Assembly (NCBI GenBank): GCA_046309355.1
Contig: JBKCPL010000046.1
Location: 1-49,451, forward strand
Length of the DNA stretch: 49,451 bases
Direction of reading: 5' to 3'
Origin: CAYSBE01 sp046309355
GTDB taxonomy: Bacteria > Bacteroidota > Bacteroidia > UKL13-3
Below, in pieces: positions 8,166-16,426 of the stretch (its first letter is position 1; each line of letters starts with the position of its first letter). The position numbers and the translations under genes are program-made. Under the pieces are notes generated by a model that was given only the letters and a program-made list of their open reading frames with translations, did not search any database and was not told the DNA's origin.

Positions 8166-9629
8166 TTAAAATGTTAATCGCATCAGTGAAAACCTGCGGT
8201 CTTTTATGGTGCTGAACAATGCGGTGTGCGCATTTATCTGTTTAGACTCAAGCGGCATCAGGGCCACATAAAAACTGAGTGACTTAACCAGTATGCGTGT
8301 GTCGGTTTCGCCTTTGGGCGAAAGGGTGCTCATCAGCACATCGCTTTCGGTGGTGGCATCCTGATTGTAAATAAACGCCAACCGGTCGTTGGTATTGAGT
8401 ATAAAAAACGAGCAATAATAGACACCATCGTTCATGGACGATTGTTTTTTCTTGAACACCTCTCGTGTTTCGGTAGTGCCATCTGCTTTTTTTGAAAAAA
8501 CCGCAATCTCTTCAAAATTATAAACCACCCGATAGGAAACCTGCGGCATGCCTTGTACATAATACGTAAATGCCTGTCGCGTTTCGTAGTACTTTTCGGC
8601 TATCAATACACAGCCACCATCGCTTCGGGCAATAACTTTTCGCACAATTAATTCGGCTTGTTCATCGCCACTTCCCGAAAAAAAACCGGGCCCTGCTTTG
8701 CTAAAAAATCCTGCATCAAACGGCTCAAAGGTATGTGCTGTAATCTTGCGCAGATCTATATCAAATGTTTGCATAAAACTGCCCGATAAGCGCTTTGCGT
8801 TATTGTCAGTATAAAAGCCGGAAATTAACACTGTTCGATTGGCCTCCTGTATGGCCATACCTGTTTTGTTGATGCGGTAAGCTGCCGTGTCTATCGAATA
8901 CTCGCTAAGCTGTTGGTCTTCGTCATAAAAAGCATATAAAAAATGTTTCTGCGCATAGGTGCTTTTTTTCGCTGTTACATCGGGTACACTTAGCAGGGCA
9001 AAAACGTTAAATGCGTTGTCGCATACAATTTCGGAAAGCTCCACATCATCGGGTTCATGGTCAATAGAAAATTGCTTGAGGTACTTAAATACATATTGAG
9101 CCGTAAACGAAGCCAGCGTGTAAACGCTTGAATTTTTATCGGCACCGGGGGTAATTGCAGCAATGGTATACTGAGTTTTCAGCTGGTTTTGGAAAATATA
9201 AAACAGCGGCTGTTGTCTGATAGCGGAAGCATCTATTTGGAAAAGCAGGTTGGGCTGAGGGGAATGAACAAGGTTGTTGTCGACAGTCCAGTAAATCATT
9301 TCGTACTTGCCATTTACCCGTTGGCTGGCAAAAACGGTCATACCTGTTTCGGATAACACTACTTTATCGATATGCGTACCTGCGGGCTGCCAAAAATCCT
9401 TGGCACCTTCCTGTGTTAAATTAAATTTATACTTTTCTATAATCAACTCACGTGAAAATTCATTGATGCGCGACCGCAGTAAAAAAATACCGCTGCTGTT
9501 TGAGCCCAAAATTTGCGTGAAATTGGTTTTGCTTTTTATTTTCTGCTGATTTGACCATTCTACTGTTTGGGCACGCGCAGGCACCTGCAACAAGAAAACG
9601 AAGGCGATATAAACCGTAAAAAATCTCAC
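8166..9629 (-). CDS. Secreted protein of unknown function
   Basis: I place the start at the GTG at 9629, which gives a clean 487-residue precursor with a textbook signal peptide (RFFTVYIAFVFLLQVPARAQ). The longer in-frame version from an ATG at 9779 adds 50 residues without signal-peptide character and invades the intergenic region shared with mscS. The mature part is rich in Tyr, Phe and Thr with regularly spaced beta-like segments, resembling a repeat or propeller-like fold, but I recognise no family. It has no type IX sorting domain. It is the first gene of the minus-strand envelope run and probably exported to the periplasm. Confidence 0.7.
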   Translation of the reverse strand: MRFFTVYIAFVFLLQVPARAQTVEWSNQQKIKSKTNFTQILGSNSSGIFLLRSRINEFSRELIIEKYKFNLTQEGAKDFWQPAGTHIDKVVLSETGMTVFASQRVNGKYEMIYWTVDNNLVHSPQPNLLFQIDASAIRQQPLFYIFQNQLKTQYTIAAITPGADKNSSVYTLASFTAQYVFKYLKQFSIDHEPDDVELSEIVCDNAFNVFALLSVPDVTAKKSTYAQKHFLYAFYDEDQQLSEYSIDTAAYRINKTGMAIQEANRTVLISGFYTDNNAKRLSGSFMQTFDIDLRKITAHTFEPFDAGFFSKAGPGFFSGSGDEQAELIVRKVIARSDGGCVLIAEKYYETRQAFTYYVQGMPQVSYRVVYNFEEIAVFSKKADGTTETREVFKKKQSSMNDGVYYCSFFILNTNDRLAFIYNQDATTESDVLMSTLSPKGETDTRILVKSLSFYVALMPLESKQINAHTALFSTIKDRRFSLMRLTF

Positions 9630-9800
9630 ACTACAAATAAACCGATTTTGTTCGTACAAAAAATATGTTGTGCTCACAGCCGATTTATACTGGCAACCAA
9701 AGGCCAGGAAATACCGCTTGTACATCCTGTTATGAAATTGCCTGATGGTATTTCTGTGGTATTTCGTTTTTTTGTACACTATGTATAACCCAAGTATTCA

Positions 9801-9808
9801 TTTATTTG
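9801..9808 (+). promoter_or_regulatory. putative -7 element of mscS
   Basis: TTTATTTG followed by C matches 7/8 of TAnnTTTG and ends 7 nt before the ATG of the channel gene. No TTG at the expected -33 distance; a TTTG lies 26 nt upstream. Weak on its own. Confidence 0.3.
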
Positions 9809-9815
9809 CACATAT

Positions 9816-10925
9816 ATGATAAATGACCAAGCCCTACTAGATTATACCATACTGGAAAATCCGGTAAAAAACATGCTGCTTTTTGCCGCCATTCTCCTTG
9901 TCGGTTTGTTACTCAAGCATTATGGTGCCGTGGTTATTAGCAAGCAATCGTTTCGTTTTTTCAGGCGGTTTTCAAAAAATAAATTTTCTGAATTTTTTGT
10001 TGAACAGCTAAGCACACCCATCGAGCGGCTTCTTTTTCTGATTATCATTTATACTTCCTTTTCTCAGCTTAAGTTTCCTGAAAGCTGGGAGCTGGCGCAT
10101 CACAATGAATACGGTGTAAGGTGGGCCATACGTGCACTATTTGGTATAGCGTGGGTTATCGTATTGTGTCAGCTGTTTTTGCGAGGAACAACTTTTTTTA
10201 CGTACGTTTTGCAAAACCGTGAAGAGGCTCCGGTTTCGGTTGAGCTTTCTAATTTTCTGAAAGAGCTGATTAAAGTTGTGTTGGTTGTTTTGTTTGCCTT
10301 TGCTGCATTACGATTTGTATTTAACATCAACATTACTGCGCTGGTCGCCTCACTGGGTATTGGCGGATTGGCCATAGCGCTGGCAGCACAGGATACACTG
10401 GCCAACTTAATTGCTTCGTTTATCATTTACATCGATAAGCCGTTTAAGGCCAATGATCTGGTTGACTTCGAAGGCATCACCGGACGCATTGAGCATGTGG
10501 GTTTTCGAACTACACGCGTGCGCACACTTGACAGAAGCTTGCTTACGGTGCCCAATAAAAAATTGATTGATGCGGCACTAAATAATGTTACCCTCAGCGA
10601 GTCGCGCAGAATTAAATTTACCATCGGACTCACCTACACTACTTCCGCTTCGCAACTGCGAATGATTGTGGACGAGATAAAGCATGTAATTGCCAATCAT
10701 CCAAAAACCAACGAAGAATACTTTGTGCGTTTCAGCGACTTTAATTCGAGTTCGCTGGATATTTTGGTGTTGTATTTTGTAGCCAGCAACGACTATTCCG
10801 ACATGATAGATGTGAAAGAAGAAATTAATTACCGCATTATGGAAATTGTACACAAGCACGAAGCCACATTTGCCTTTCCTTCACAAAGCGTGTATGTAGA
10901 GTCGTTTCCGCCCAAAGCCCATTGA
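9816..10925 (+). CDS. MscS-family mechanosensitive channel
   Basis: Inner-membrane channel of 369 residues that opens under membrane tension to release solutes on osmotic downshock. Four or so hydrophobic segments occupy residues 17-35, 70-88, 104-125 and 145-170. The pore helix and beta domain follow: ALVASLGIGGLAIALAAQDTLANLIASFIIYIDKPF is the classic MscS core (about 180-215; I note only its key Gly/Ala packing pattern), then DLVDFEGITGRIEHVGFRTTRVRT and VPNKKLID. The C-terminal alpha-beta domain ends at 10925. The stop codon overlaps a TTG start of the next gene, so the two are translationally coupled. Confidence 0.95.
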   Translation: MINDQALLDYTILENPVKNMLLFAAILLVGLLLKHYGAVVISKQSFRFFRRFSKNKFSEFFVEQLSTPIERLLFLIIIYTSFSQLKFPESWELAHHNEYGVRWAIRALFGIAWVIVLCQLFLRGTTFFTYVLQNREEAPVSVELSNFLKELIKVVLVVLFAFAALRFVFNINITALVASLGIGGLAIALAAQDTLANLIASFIIYIDKPFKANDLVDFEGITGRIEHVGFRTTRVRTLDRSLLTVPNKKLIDAALNNVTLSESRRIKFTIGLTYTTSASQLRMIVDEIKHVIANHPKTNEEYFVRFSDFNSSSLDILVLYFVASNDYSDMIDVKEEINYRIMEIVHKHEATFAFPSQSVYVESFPPKAH

Positions 10926-11803
10926 ACACTGCGTTAGCCATACGTTCGCGCCTGGCGCCCACTCCCAGCGGGTTTTTGCATATCGGCAATATTTTCAACT
11001 TCGTGCTTGCCCGACTTGAAACCGACAGGTTAGGCGGAACATTGCTTTTACGCATAGATGATGCTGATAGTAGTCGCGTGCGCGAATCGTATACCGAAGA
11101 TGTTTTTACTACCTTAAATCAACTTGGGCTTCGCTATGATGAGGGTGCAAAAAACATAACCGACTTTAAGTCGAACTACAGCCAGTTTTTGCGTAAAAAA
11201 CACTACGACACATTGCTGGATAAGCTAGCCCGCAGCGGATTTTTATTTGCCTGTAACTGCTCGCGCAGTGATTTGCTTAAAAATCCGGAGCACACCGTGT
11301 GTAAGCAACAGTCTGTGGCCGAATTTACCAACGGATATGCCTGGAGGCTAAATACAGAATCGGCAGGAATTGTTACGGTTAATGACTACCAGTCGGGGCT
11401 TCATCCGGTTGGTGTACATGTAGCCACGCCCTATCCTGTTATGCGTAAAAAAGATGGGTTTGCTGCATACACGGTATGCTCACTAAGCGATGATGTGAAC
11501 TACGGCATTAACCTTATTGTGCGTGGCCTCGATTTGATGAGTCAAACAGCGCTACAGCTTTATGTAGCAAAGTTATGCGGTATTTCTTCTTTTGCGGATA
11601 CACGTTTTTTTCATCACCGGTTGCTTAGCGATGCTGCCGGAAATAAGTTGTCGAAGTCAGCAGGGGCACAAGGGGTATCGCTCATGAGCAGCCTTTCACC
11701 CGCGCAAATCTTTTCATTCATTTCCGCTGAACTGGGTCTCGAGAATTCTTTAACGTATGCTGAACTAAAAACTAATTACATGAACGTACACGGTTCGGTG
11801 TAA
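10922..11803 (+). CDS. gluQ: Glutamyl-Q tRNA(Asp) synthetase-like protein
   Basis: A 293-residue class I aminoacyl-tRNA synthetase core without an anticodon-binding domain, the size of GluQ-RS (YadB), which attaches glutamate to queuosine-34 of tRNA(Asp). Visible are the HIGH-type motif APTPSGFLHIGN (about 12-23), the amino-acid pocket LRIDDADSSR (about 43-52), a Cys cluster CNCSRSDLL...HTVC (about 103-121) at the position of the family's zinc site, and the KMSKS-type loop KLSKSAG (about 243). The start is a TTG whose last two bases are part of the MscS stop (TTGA), implying translational coupling. A truncated GluRS paralogue with another role is the alternative. Pairing with a mechanosensitive channel makes no functional sense to me. 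Confidence 0.8.
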   Translation: MNTALAIRSRLAPTPSGFLHIGNIFNFVLARLETDRLGGTLLLRIDDADSSRVRESYTEDVFTTLNQLGLRYDEGAKNITDFKSNYSQFLRKKHYDTLLDKLARSGFLFACNCSRSDLLKNPEHTVCKQQSVAEFTNGYAWRLNTESAGIVTVNDYQSGLHPVGVHVATPYPVMRKKDGFAAYTVCSLSDDVNYGINLIVRGLDLMSQTALQLYVAKLCGISSFADTRFFHHRLLSDAAGNKLSKSAGAQGVSLMSSLSPAQIFSFISAELGLENSLTYAELKTNYMNVHGSV

Positions 11804-11808
11804 CATGT

Positions 11809-11824
11809 GTTACACATGTGTAAC
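11809..11824. promoter_or_regulatory. Perfect 16-bp palindrome, candidate operator
   Basis: GTTACACATGTGTAAC reads identically on both strands. It begins 5 nt after the stop of the gluQ-like gene and ends 11 nt before a perfect -7 element, so it occupies the place where a -33 element should be. Size and symmetry suit a homodimeric regulator, for example of the Crp/Fnr type. A transcript hairpin is possible but is not followed closely by a U-run. Confidence 0.55.
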
Positions 11825-11835
11825 TAACCGCGCAT

Positions 11836-11843
11836 TATTTTTG
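11836..11843 (+). promoter_or_regulatory. -7 element upstream of the YgaP-type gene
   Basis: TATTTTTG is an 8/8 match to TAnnTTTG. There is no TTG 19-21 nt upstream; the palindrome at 11809-11824 covers that position. This arrangement suggests regulator-dependent transcription of the small membrane protein gene. Confidence 0.45.
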
Positions 11844-11899
11844 AATGGCAGTAAAAAACACAACCTGTCGTAGCAAACAAATCATCCTTAATAAAAAAC

Positions 11900-12115
11900 A
11901 TGCATATGAAAAAAAATGTAGGAACCCTGGACAAGAGCATTCGCTTAGCGGGTGCTGCCATAGCTGCCGCATTGTATTTTACCGACATCGTTAGCGGTAC
12001 ACCGGGCCTTATTGTGCTGGCGGCCGGAGTTGTACTGGCCCTTACAAGTATTGTGGGGTTTTGCCCGTTGTATACGGTGTTGGGATTGAACACCTGCCCC
12101 GCCCGAAAACCATAA
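11900..12115 (+). CDS. Small YgaP-type (DUF2892) membrane protein
   Basis: A 71-residue protein with the family opening KKNVGTLDKSIRLAGA, two closely spaced hydrophobic hairpin segments (about 16-32 and 36-54) and the typical ending GFCPLYTVLGLNTCP with two Cys. The start may be the ATG at 11900 or the one at 11906 (MKKN). In E. coli the homologous domain is fused to a rhodanese in YgaP; free-standing forms like this are common and of unknown function, often in sulfur or nitrosative stress settings. It sits behind a palindromic site and a -7 element, so it is probably regulated separately from the upstream genes. Confidence 0.88.
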   Translation: MHMKKNVGTLDKSIRLAGAAIAAALYFTDIVSGTPGLIVLAAGVVLALTSIVGFCPLYTVLGLNTCPARKP

Positions 12116-12149
12116 GTAAACCGGGGCTAAAAACGGCTTGTTGTGCGTA

Positions 12150-12179
12150 TTGCTTCGGGTATATATTTTAATACCTTTG
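12150..12179 (+). promoter_or_regulatory. Promoter of the gtrA-type gene
   Basis: TTG (12150-12152), 19-nt spacer, TACCTTTG (12172-12179): the best-matching Bacteroidota promoter in the window. It ends 7 nt before the ATG at 12187, which predicts a leaderless or nearly leaderless mRNA. Confidence 0.6.
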
Positions 12180-12186
12180 AGCCTGC

Positions 12187-12693
12187 ATGTTTCACACATT
12201 CAGGCAAAGAATTCGTAAATATCCGTTTTTGCACAAGTTGCTTAAGTTTATCATTGTGGGTGCTACAGCCGCACTTACCAGTTTATTTGTGTCGTGGCTA
12301 ATCTCGCTTTCATTCCCGCAATACAACCTGGTAGGAAAAGCCATAGGCTATGTCATTGGTTTTTTTGTCGGCTTCACGCTCAATAAAATTTGGACCTATG
12401 TAGACCGAACCGAAGACGGTGAGCGATACCTGATGAGGTACATGATCGTGTATGCCATCACATTTGTGGTTTATCTTGCATTCAACTATGTGTGCGATCA
12501 TTTGTTGCGGCTGCATCAGCCGTTTTACTGGATGCTTGATATCCTACACCTGCATCGGGTTAGCGAAATTGCCTATACCTACGATACGTCCGTTTCCAAT
12601 TTTGTTTCCATTGTGGTTAATTCCGTACTCAATTTTTTAGGCACCAATTATCTGGTATTTAAAGTGCCTGCTCCGGAAGAGCTTTTTGATTAA
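12187..12693 (+). CDS. GtrA family membrane protein
   Basis: A 168-residue protein with four transmembrane segments in the GtrA arrangement: KLLKFIIVGATAALTSLFVSW at about 18-38 (key Lys-Phe-x2-Val-Gly motif), a second span with GKAIGYVIGFFVGFTLNKIWTY where the Asn-Lys-x-Trp-Thr motif is family-defining, and two more in the C-terminal half. GtrA proteins are thought to flip or carry polyprenyl-linked sugars for cell-surface polysaccharide modification. There is a long loop (about 112-130, LHQPFYWMLDILHLHRVS) between the last spans. No glycosyltransferase gene is adjacent, so its substrate is unknown. Confidence 0.92.
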   Translation: MFHTFRQRIRKYPFLHKLLKFIIVGATAALTSLFVSWLISLSFPQYNLVGKAIGYVIGFFVGFTLNKIWTYVDRTEDGERYLMRYMIVYAITFVVYLAFNYVCDHLLRLHQPFYWMLDILHLHRVSEIAYTYDTSVSNFVSIVVNSVLNFLGTNYLVFKVPAPEELFD

Positions 12694-12839
12694 ACTCCGC
12701 ACGCATATTTCATACGTGTAATATGAGCTAGCCGGTAATCATGTCGCTAAACAGCAGATGCGTTTACAAAATATGTTAGTTTGGAATTCGTATTTGAAAA
12801 TTCTGTAAGTATTAGTCGGGCAATAAGTACATACCGCTT

Positions 12840-12869
12840 TTTGTATGACTTATATAAAATCAATATTTG
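12840..12869 (+). promoter_or_regulatory. Promoter-like sequence before a 33-codon ORF
   Basis: TTTG (12840-12843), 18-nt spacer, AATATTTG (12862-12869, 7/8 match to TAnnTTTG). It ends 19 nt before the ATG of the small ORF at 12889. The rest of the spacer 12694-12839 shows no gene or RNA that I can recognise. Confidence 0.35.
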
Positions 12870-12888
12870 TTGATTAATCCACAACATT

Positions 12889-12990
12889 ATGAAAACAAAA
12901 CACTACCTACTGGTTATTGCGTTAGGCGTTATTATGAATACTGCGCATACAACATCTAGTTGCCCGGCTGCTACTTACTTATCTTATTAA
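12889..12990 (+). CDS. Possible 33-residue secreted peptide or gene remnant
   Basis: A small reading frame with a signal-peptide-like N-terminus: MKTKHYLLVIALGVIM, then a short Ser/Thr tail ending CPAATYLSY. Its last 20 nt overlap the 3' end of the convergent DUF4175 gene (stop at 12971). Support comes from the lysine-plus-hydrophobic leader and from the promoter-like sequence 19 nt upstream; against it is its size and lack of a recognised family. It could be the 5' remnant of a larger secreted-protein gene that was cut off at this junction. Confidence 0.3.
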   Translation: MKTKHYLLVIALGVIMNTAHTTSSCPAATYLSY

Positions 12991-15900
12991 AATACTCTTT
13001 GGCTTTTTCTTTATAGTAAGGCTGAAGTTCGGCCGGTATGGTTTGCAGCCATTCGGTTTCTTTTTGCCGCTGTTTAAAAAACTCTTCAAAATCGGGCGGG
13101 GCCTGTTTGGGTTTTTGTTTGGCCTGTTCAGCTTCGCGTTTGGTATCTTCTTCCTGTTTTTTCTCCGCCTTTTCCGATTCGAGCATGCGCGTTAAAATAT
13201 CCTGCTGCCTCTGCAGCATTTCACTGCTGAGTTTTTTATTGAACAGTTCTTTTTCGGTTTGCTCCATTAGTTTTTGCATTTCCTGCAGTTTCTGATTTCC
13301 ACCCATCCCTTCTTTTTCCTTCGCGCCCATTTCATTCATCATTTTCTGCATTTGCTGCCTGATGGCCTGCTGTTGAGCGGCCATGCGCGCAAACTCCCTG
13401 CTTCCCATTCCCTGTTCGCCATTGGGCTTTTCGCCTCCCTGCTGCTGCTGCTTATTCATTCCCTCTCGCAACTGCTTATTCAGCTCTTCTTGCATTTTTT
13501 TCAAGTCGCTCATGCTTCGCTTTTGCTGCTTGCCTCCCTTGCCCTGTCCTTTTTGAGGTTTCGATTTTTTTCCGCCTTTACCCCCGTTGGCCTGCATTTC
13601 CATCTGCATTTGCTGCAATACTTCGCTGAGCATAACAGCCAGGTTATTGGCATGCGTCATAGCATACTGCTGCCGTGTGCGAATGTCGCCCATGCTGCGG
13701 TTGCTGTATCCTTTCACACTGCGGTCAAGGTTCTCTTTCAATTTAGAAACTTCGCGGTTTAGAAATGAACTTATTTGAGGCACTCGCTTGCTTAGCGCCA
13801 GCAAACTGTCTTCTATAATGCGTGAATTGTCGGCTATGTTTTTCTGCGTTTTACCGGCTTCTACAAATTGAGGGTTGTATCCGCTTATGCTCCGCATTTG
13901 CTCCATCAGCTGTTCCTGATCTTTTGAAAGCTGTATGGTGTTTTCCAGTATTTCGCGCAGCGCTTCGGCATTCAGGGCGTCTTCTTTTTCCTTTTCATCT
14001 TCGCGGCCCTTCTTTAGGTTGCTGCTCATCTCCTGCATTTTTTGTGCGGCTTCTTTTTGTTTTTGTCCGGCCTTTTCGCTGTTGTTTTTCTGCAGTTCCT
14101 GCTCGCTCTCTTTCATGTCCTGCTCTATTTCTTCTTCCTGCTTTTCGGTATCGTTTATCTGAGCCGGGTCTTCCAGCTCTTTGTTCTGTTCTTTTACCTG
14201 CTCTATTTCTTTTTGCACTTGTTCAAACTCTTCGCGTACTTTTTGTTGTTCCTGTTTCAATTGCTCCAGCTGTTTGTTTTTCTCTTCTTTTTTCAGCTGT
14301 TTCTGTTGTTCGGTTTCTTTAGTTTTTTGAGCCAGCTCTTCCTGTTTTTTTTGCAGCTCGTCTAGCCTAGATATCGATTCGTCCAGTTTCTTTTCAAGCT
14401 CCAGTTGCTTAAACTGCTCCAGCATGCGGTCGAGTTCCTTTTCCACATCTTTGTTATTCAACTGCAATTTTTCCATTTCCTGTTTTACAGCATCTTTATT
14501 TTGTTGCTGCATCAGTTGTTCCAGCTGCCTGATGAGTTTTTTCATTTCATCGTTCATGACCTCATTCATTAGCTTTTCCAGCTGCTGTTGTTTTTGAAGT
14601 ATTTCTTCTGACTGTTTTTTGAATTCCGTTTCGCGCTCGTTGTTTTGCTTAAACTCATTTTTCAGTTTCTCTATTTTATCGTTTAGCTTTTTCTGCCGTT
14701 CAAGCAATGCTTCCATTTTCTTTTTTTCTTCCCAGCTAAGCTCTCGCTTATCAGCCATTTTGCGTTCCAGCTCTTTCACTTCCTGCTGCAGTTTCTGAGC
14801 TTCTTTCAGGGCCTGCTGCATATCTTTTTTCAGTGCACTGTTTGCCGCATCGGTCTGTTTAGTAAGTTCCTGCAGTGTGGGCGCTTTGTACACTATCGTG
14901 GTCGAGCGTGTTGATTTGGCGCTCTGCACACCGTCATTGTCCCACACTTCAAAGTTCATCTCCAGTTGGTCGCCCGGCTCAATTTCCAATGCGCTTAAAT
15001 CAAACGGAAATGTAAAGCGGTGCGTGGGCTCTTTGCCAGGCAATGAAATCGGAATTGATTTTTCCGTTTTGGCTGTTTGATCATTTGCTGTTTCGGTCAT
15101 TCGGTAGTGAAATACCAGTTTGCTGAGGCCATAATCATCGCTGGCCAGTCCGGCAAAATAAAACTGCATGCCGGTAAATGAGTCGCGCTTATGCTGAATA
15201 TCAATCTGCGGGTAGGCATCGGGCTGAACCGTGATGTGATAACCCACCGAATCGGTTAACCCATTGCTGCTGTTGCGCAATAAAATGGAATAGTGTTGTG
15301 TGTTCAGCAAACGTTGTTTTACCTGAAACCTATTACGGGCATCCTGTTGCGGTTCGAGTATTTTGCTGCCCATCAAAAAGCGTACATCATCGGCCTGTGT
15401 GGTGTAAATGCCCCAGGTGGCTGTGGTGCCGGCCGGCACGCGCAGGTCAGCAGCATTGTCTACTACTTCTGGTTTGCGCTGCAGATAAGCCGGATACTCC
15501 AGCCGAACGGTTAACTTTTGAAATGCCGGTTTCGTCTGCACATTCAGTACATATGATTCGGTGGTGTAATTGCCCGCCACAAAACGAAACTCCTGATTAC
15601 GCTGTACATTACGAAACGTATAGCGGTAAGTATTTTTGTCCTGCTTCTGCATCATGTAGGTGAATTCGCCCACCATAAGCGATACTTCATCGGGCAGGGT
15701 TTTGCCGTTTACATTAACCAACAAGTCAAAATCTTCGTATTGCGTTACATTCAATTCGCTGTTCCTAATACTGAAAACATACGGTGGTGGCGCAATATAT
15801 GCCTGGTTGTAATTGATAATGCGCTTTGGCGCATCACTGATCATGCCGGGCAACAAAAAAGCGGCCAGCACATACATGCCCAGTGGAAACACCAGCCAGC

Positions 15901-16363
15901 GTGCATAACGCATACTGGCTTTCATATCTACGGCCTGCTGAAAAGGTATGGGTGTAAGTTTTTGTGTTTTTTGCTCAATGGCGGCCTCCAGCAGTGGGCT
16001 GTGCGATTGCGAAGCCATGCGTTGAAGATGCAACGTGTTCAGCAACTGATCCTGAATGTCGGTGAAATGAGTTCCCACAATTCGGGCCGCCTCTTCGTAG
16101 CTGATGGTTTTACCGGTGCGCATCAACCCCATAACAGGCCTGAGTACATACAGCGCAAGCAATACAACTATGCCCGACACAAATGTAAAGAACAAAACCG
16201 TGCGTACGCTTGTGCCATAGTGGCCAAAATACTCGAGTACGGCAATGGCAAAAAACAGCAGCAGTGCCCAGAAGGCCATAAGCCACGCGCCTTTCACCAG
16301 GCGGCTGCGGTAGTAGGTACGTATAAAAATGTCGAGCTTATGTAGCAGTGTGTTGTGCGTCAT
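12971..16363 (-). CDS. DUF4175 family giant coiled-coil membrane protein
   Basis: A 1130-residue protein of the DUF4175 type. The N-terminus has two membrane spans (about 24-45 and 54-75) and another at about 152-172, followed by an extracytoplasmic beta-rich region (about 180-510) resembling Ig-like modules. Residues 515-830 are an extremely charged Lys/Glu/Gln coiled coil, and 950-1110 contains Gly/Lys/Gln-rich, probably disordered stretches. The ending WLQTIPAELQPYYKEKAKEYFN is typical of the family. Function is not established; in other Bacteroidota it occurs near MoxR/VWA (Bat-type) genes, but here only an unrelated small ORF and a thioredoxin gene flank it. The composition makes long antisense frames appear in this interval; they are not genes. 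Confidence 0.88.
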   Translation of the reverse strand: MTHNTLLHKLDIFIRTYYRSRLVKGAWLMAFWALLLFFAIAVLEYFGHYGTSVRTVLFFTFVSGIVVLLALYVLRPVMGLMRTGKTISYEEAARIVGTHFTDIQDQLLNTLHLQRMASQSHSPLLEAAIEQKTQKLTPIPFQQAVDMKASMRYARWLVFPLGMYVLAAFLLPGMISDAPKRIINYNQAYIAPPPYVFSIRNSELNVTQYEDFDLLVNVNGKTLPDEVSLMVGEFTYMMQKQDKNTYRYTFRNVQRNQEFRFVAGNYTTESYVLNVQTKPAFQKLTVRLEYPAYLQRKPEVVDNAADLRVPAGTTATWGIYTTQADDVRFLMGSKILEPQQDARNRFQVKQRLLNTQHYSILLRNSSNGLTDSVGYHITVQPDAYPQIDIQHKRDSFTGMQFYFAGLASDDYGLSKLVFHYRMTETANDQTAKTEKSIPISLPGKEPTHRFTFPFDLSALEIEPGDQLEMNFEVWDNDGVQSAKSTRSTTIVYKAPTLQELTKQTDAANSALKKDMQQALKEAQKLQQEVKELERKMADKRELSWEEKKKMEALLERQKKLNDKIEKLKNEFKQNNERETEFKKQSEEILQKQQQLEKLMNEVMNDEMKKLIRQLEQLMQQQNKDAVKQEMEKLQLNNKDVEKELDRMLEQFKQLELEKKLDESISRLDELQKKQEELAQKTKETEQQKQLKKEEKNKQLEQLKQEQQKVREEFEQVQKEIEQVKEQNKELEDPAQINDTEKQEEEIEQDMKESEQELQKNNSEKAGQKQKEAAQKMQEMSSNLKKGREDEKEKEDALNAEALREILENTIQLSKDQEQLMEQMRSISGYNPQFVEAGKTQKNIADNSRIIEDSLLALSKRVPQISSFLNREVSKLKENLDRSVKGYSNRSMGDIRTRQQYAMTHANNLAVMLSEVLQQMQMEMQANGGKGGKKSKPQKGQGKGGKQQKRSMSDLKKMQEELNKQLREGMNKQQQQGGEKPNGEQGMGSREFARMAAQQQAIRQQMQKMMNEMGAKEKEGMGGNQKLQEMQKLMEQTEKELFNKKLSSEMLQRQQDILTRMLESEKAEKKQEEDTKREAEQAKQKPKQAPPDFEEFFKQRQKETEWLQTIPAELQPYYKEKAKEYFNKISK

Positions 16364-16371
16364 GCGGGGGA

Positions 16372-16379
16372 CGAAGTTA
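16372..16379 (-). promoter_or_regulatory. -7-like element of the DUF4175 gene
   Basis: On the minus strand TAACTTCG (7/8 to TAnnTTTG) ends 8 nt before the ATG at 16363. A TTG is present but only 15 nt upstream of it. The same octamer occurs before tatA. Confidence 0.3.
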
Positions 16380-16426
16380 CTAATTTTACATGAGCAAGAT
16401 TTGTTATCAGCAATAAGGAACGATTA

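Noticed and set aside
9448..9457. TCACGTGAAA, half a parS
   Set aside because: Only the right half and core match; about 10 of 16 positions overall, within a coding sequence.
9630..9779. N-terminal extension of the secreted protein gene to an ATG at 9779
   Set aside because: The extra 50 residues lack signal-peptide features and would put the real leader inside the protein; the GTG at 9629 gives a normal precursor.
13274..14365. Long plus-strand open frames opposite the DUF4175 coiled coil
   Set aside because: They are Leu/Phe/Ser-rich complements of Lys/Glu/Gln-rich codons, overlap each other in different frames, and show no protein family.
13400..14700. Repeated CTG/TTC-rich DNA as a repeat array
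   Set aside because: Low-complexity coding for Gln/Lys/Glu coiled coil; no constant unit or spacer, so not CRISPR or satellite DNA.
15740..16345. 201-codon plus-strand frame
   Set aside because: Antisense to the N-terminal half of DUF4175; composition (many His, Gln, Cys) is unlike a real protein and no start context is visible.
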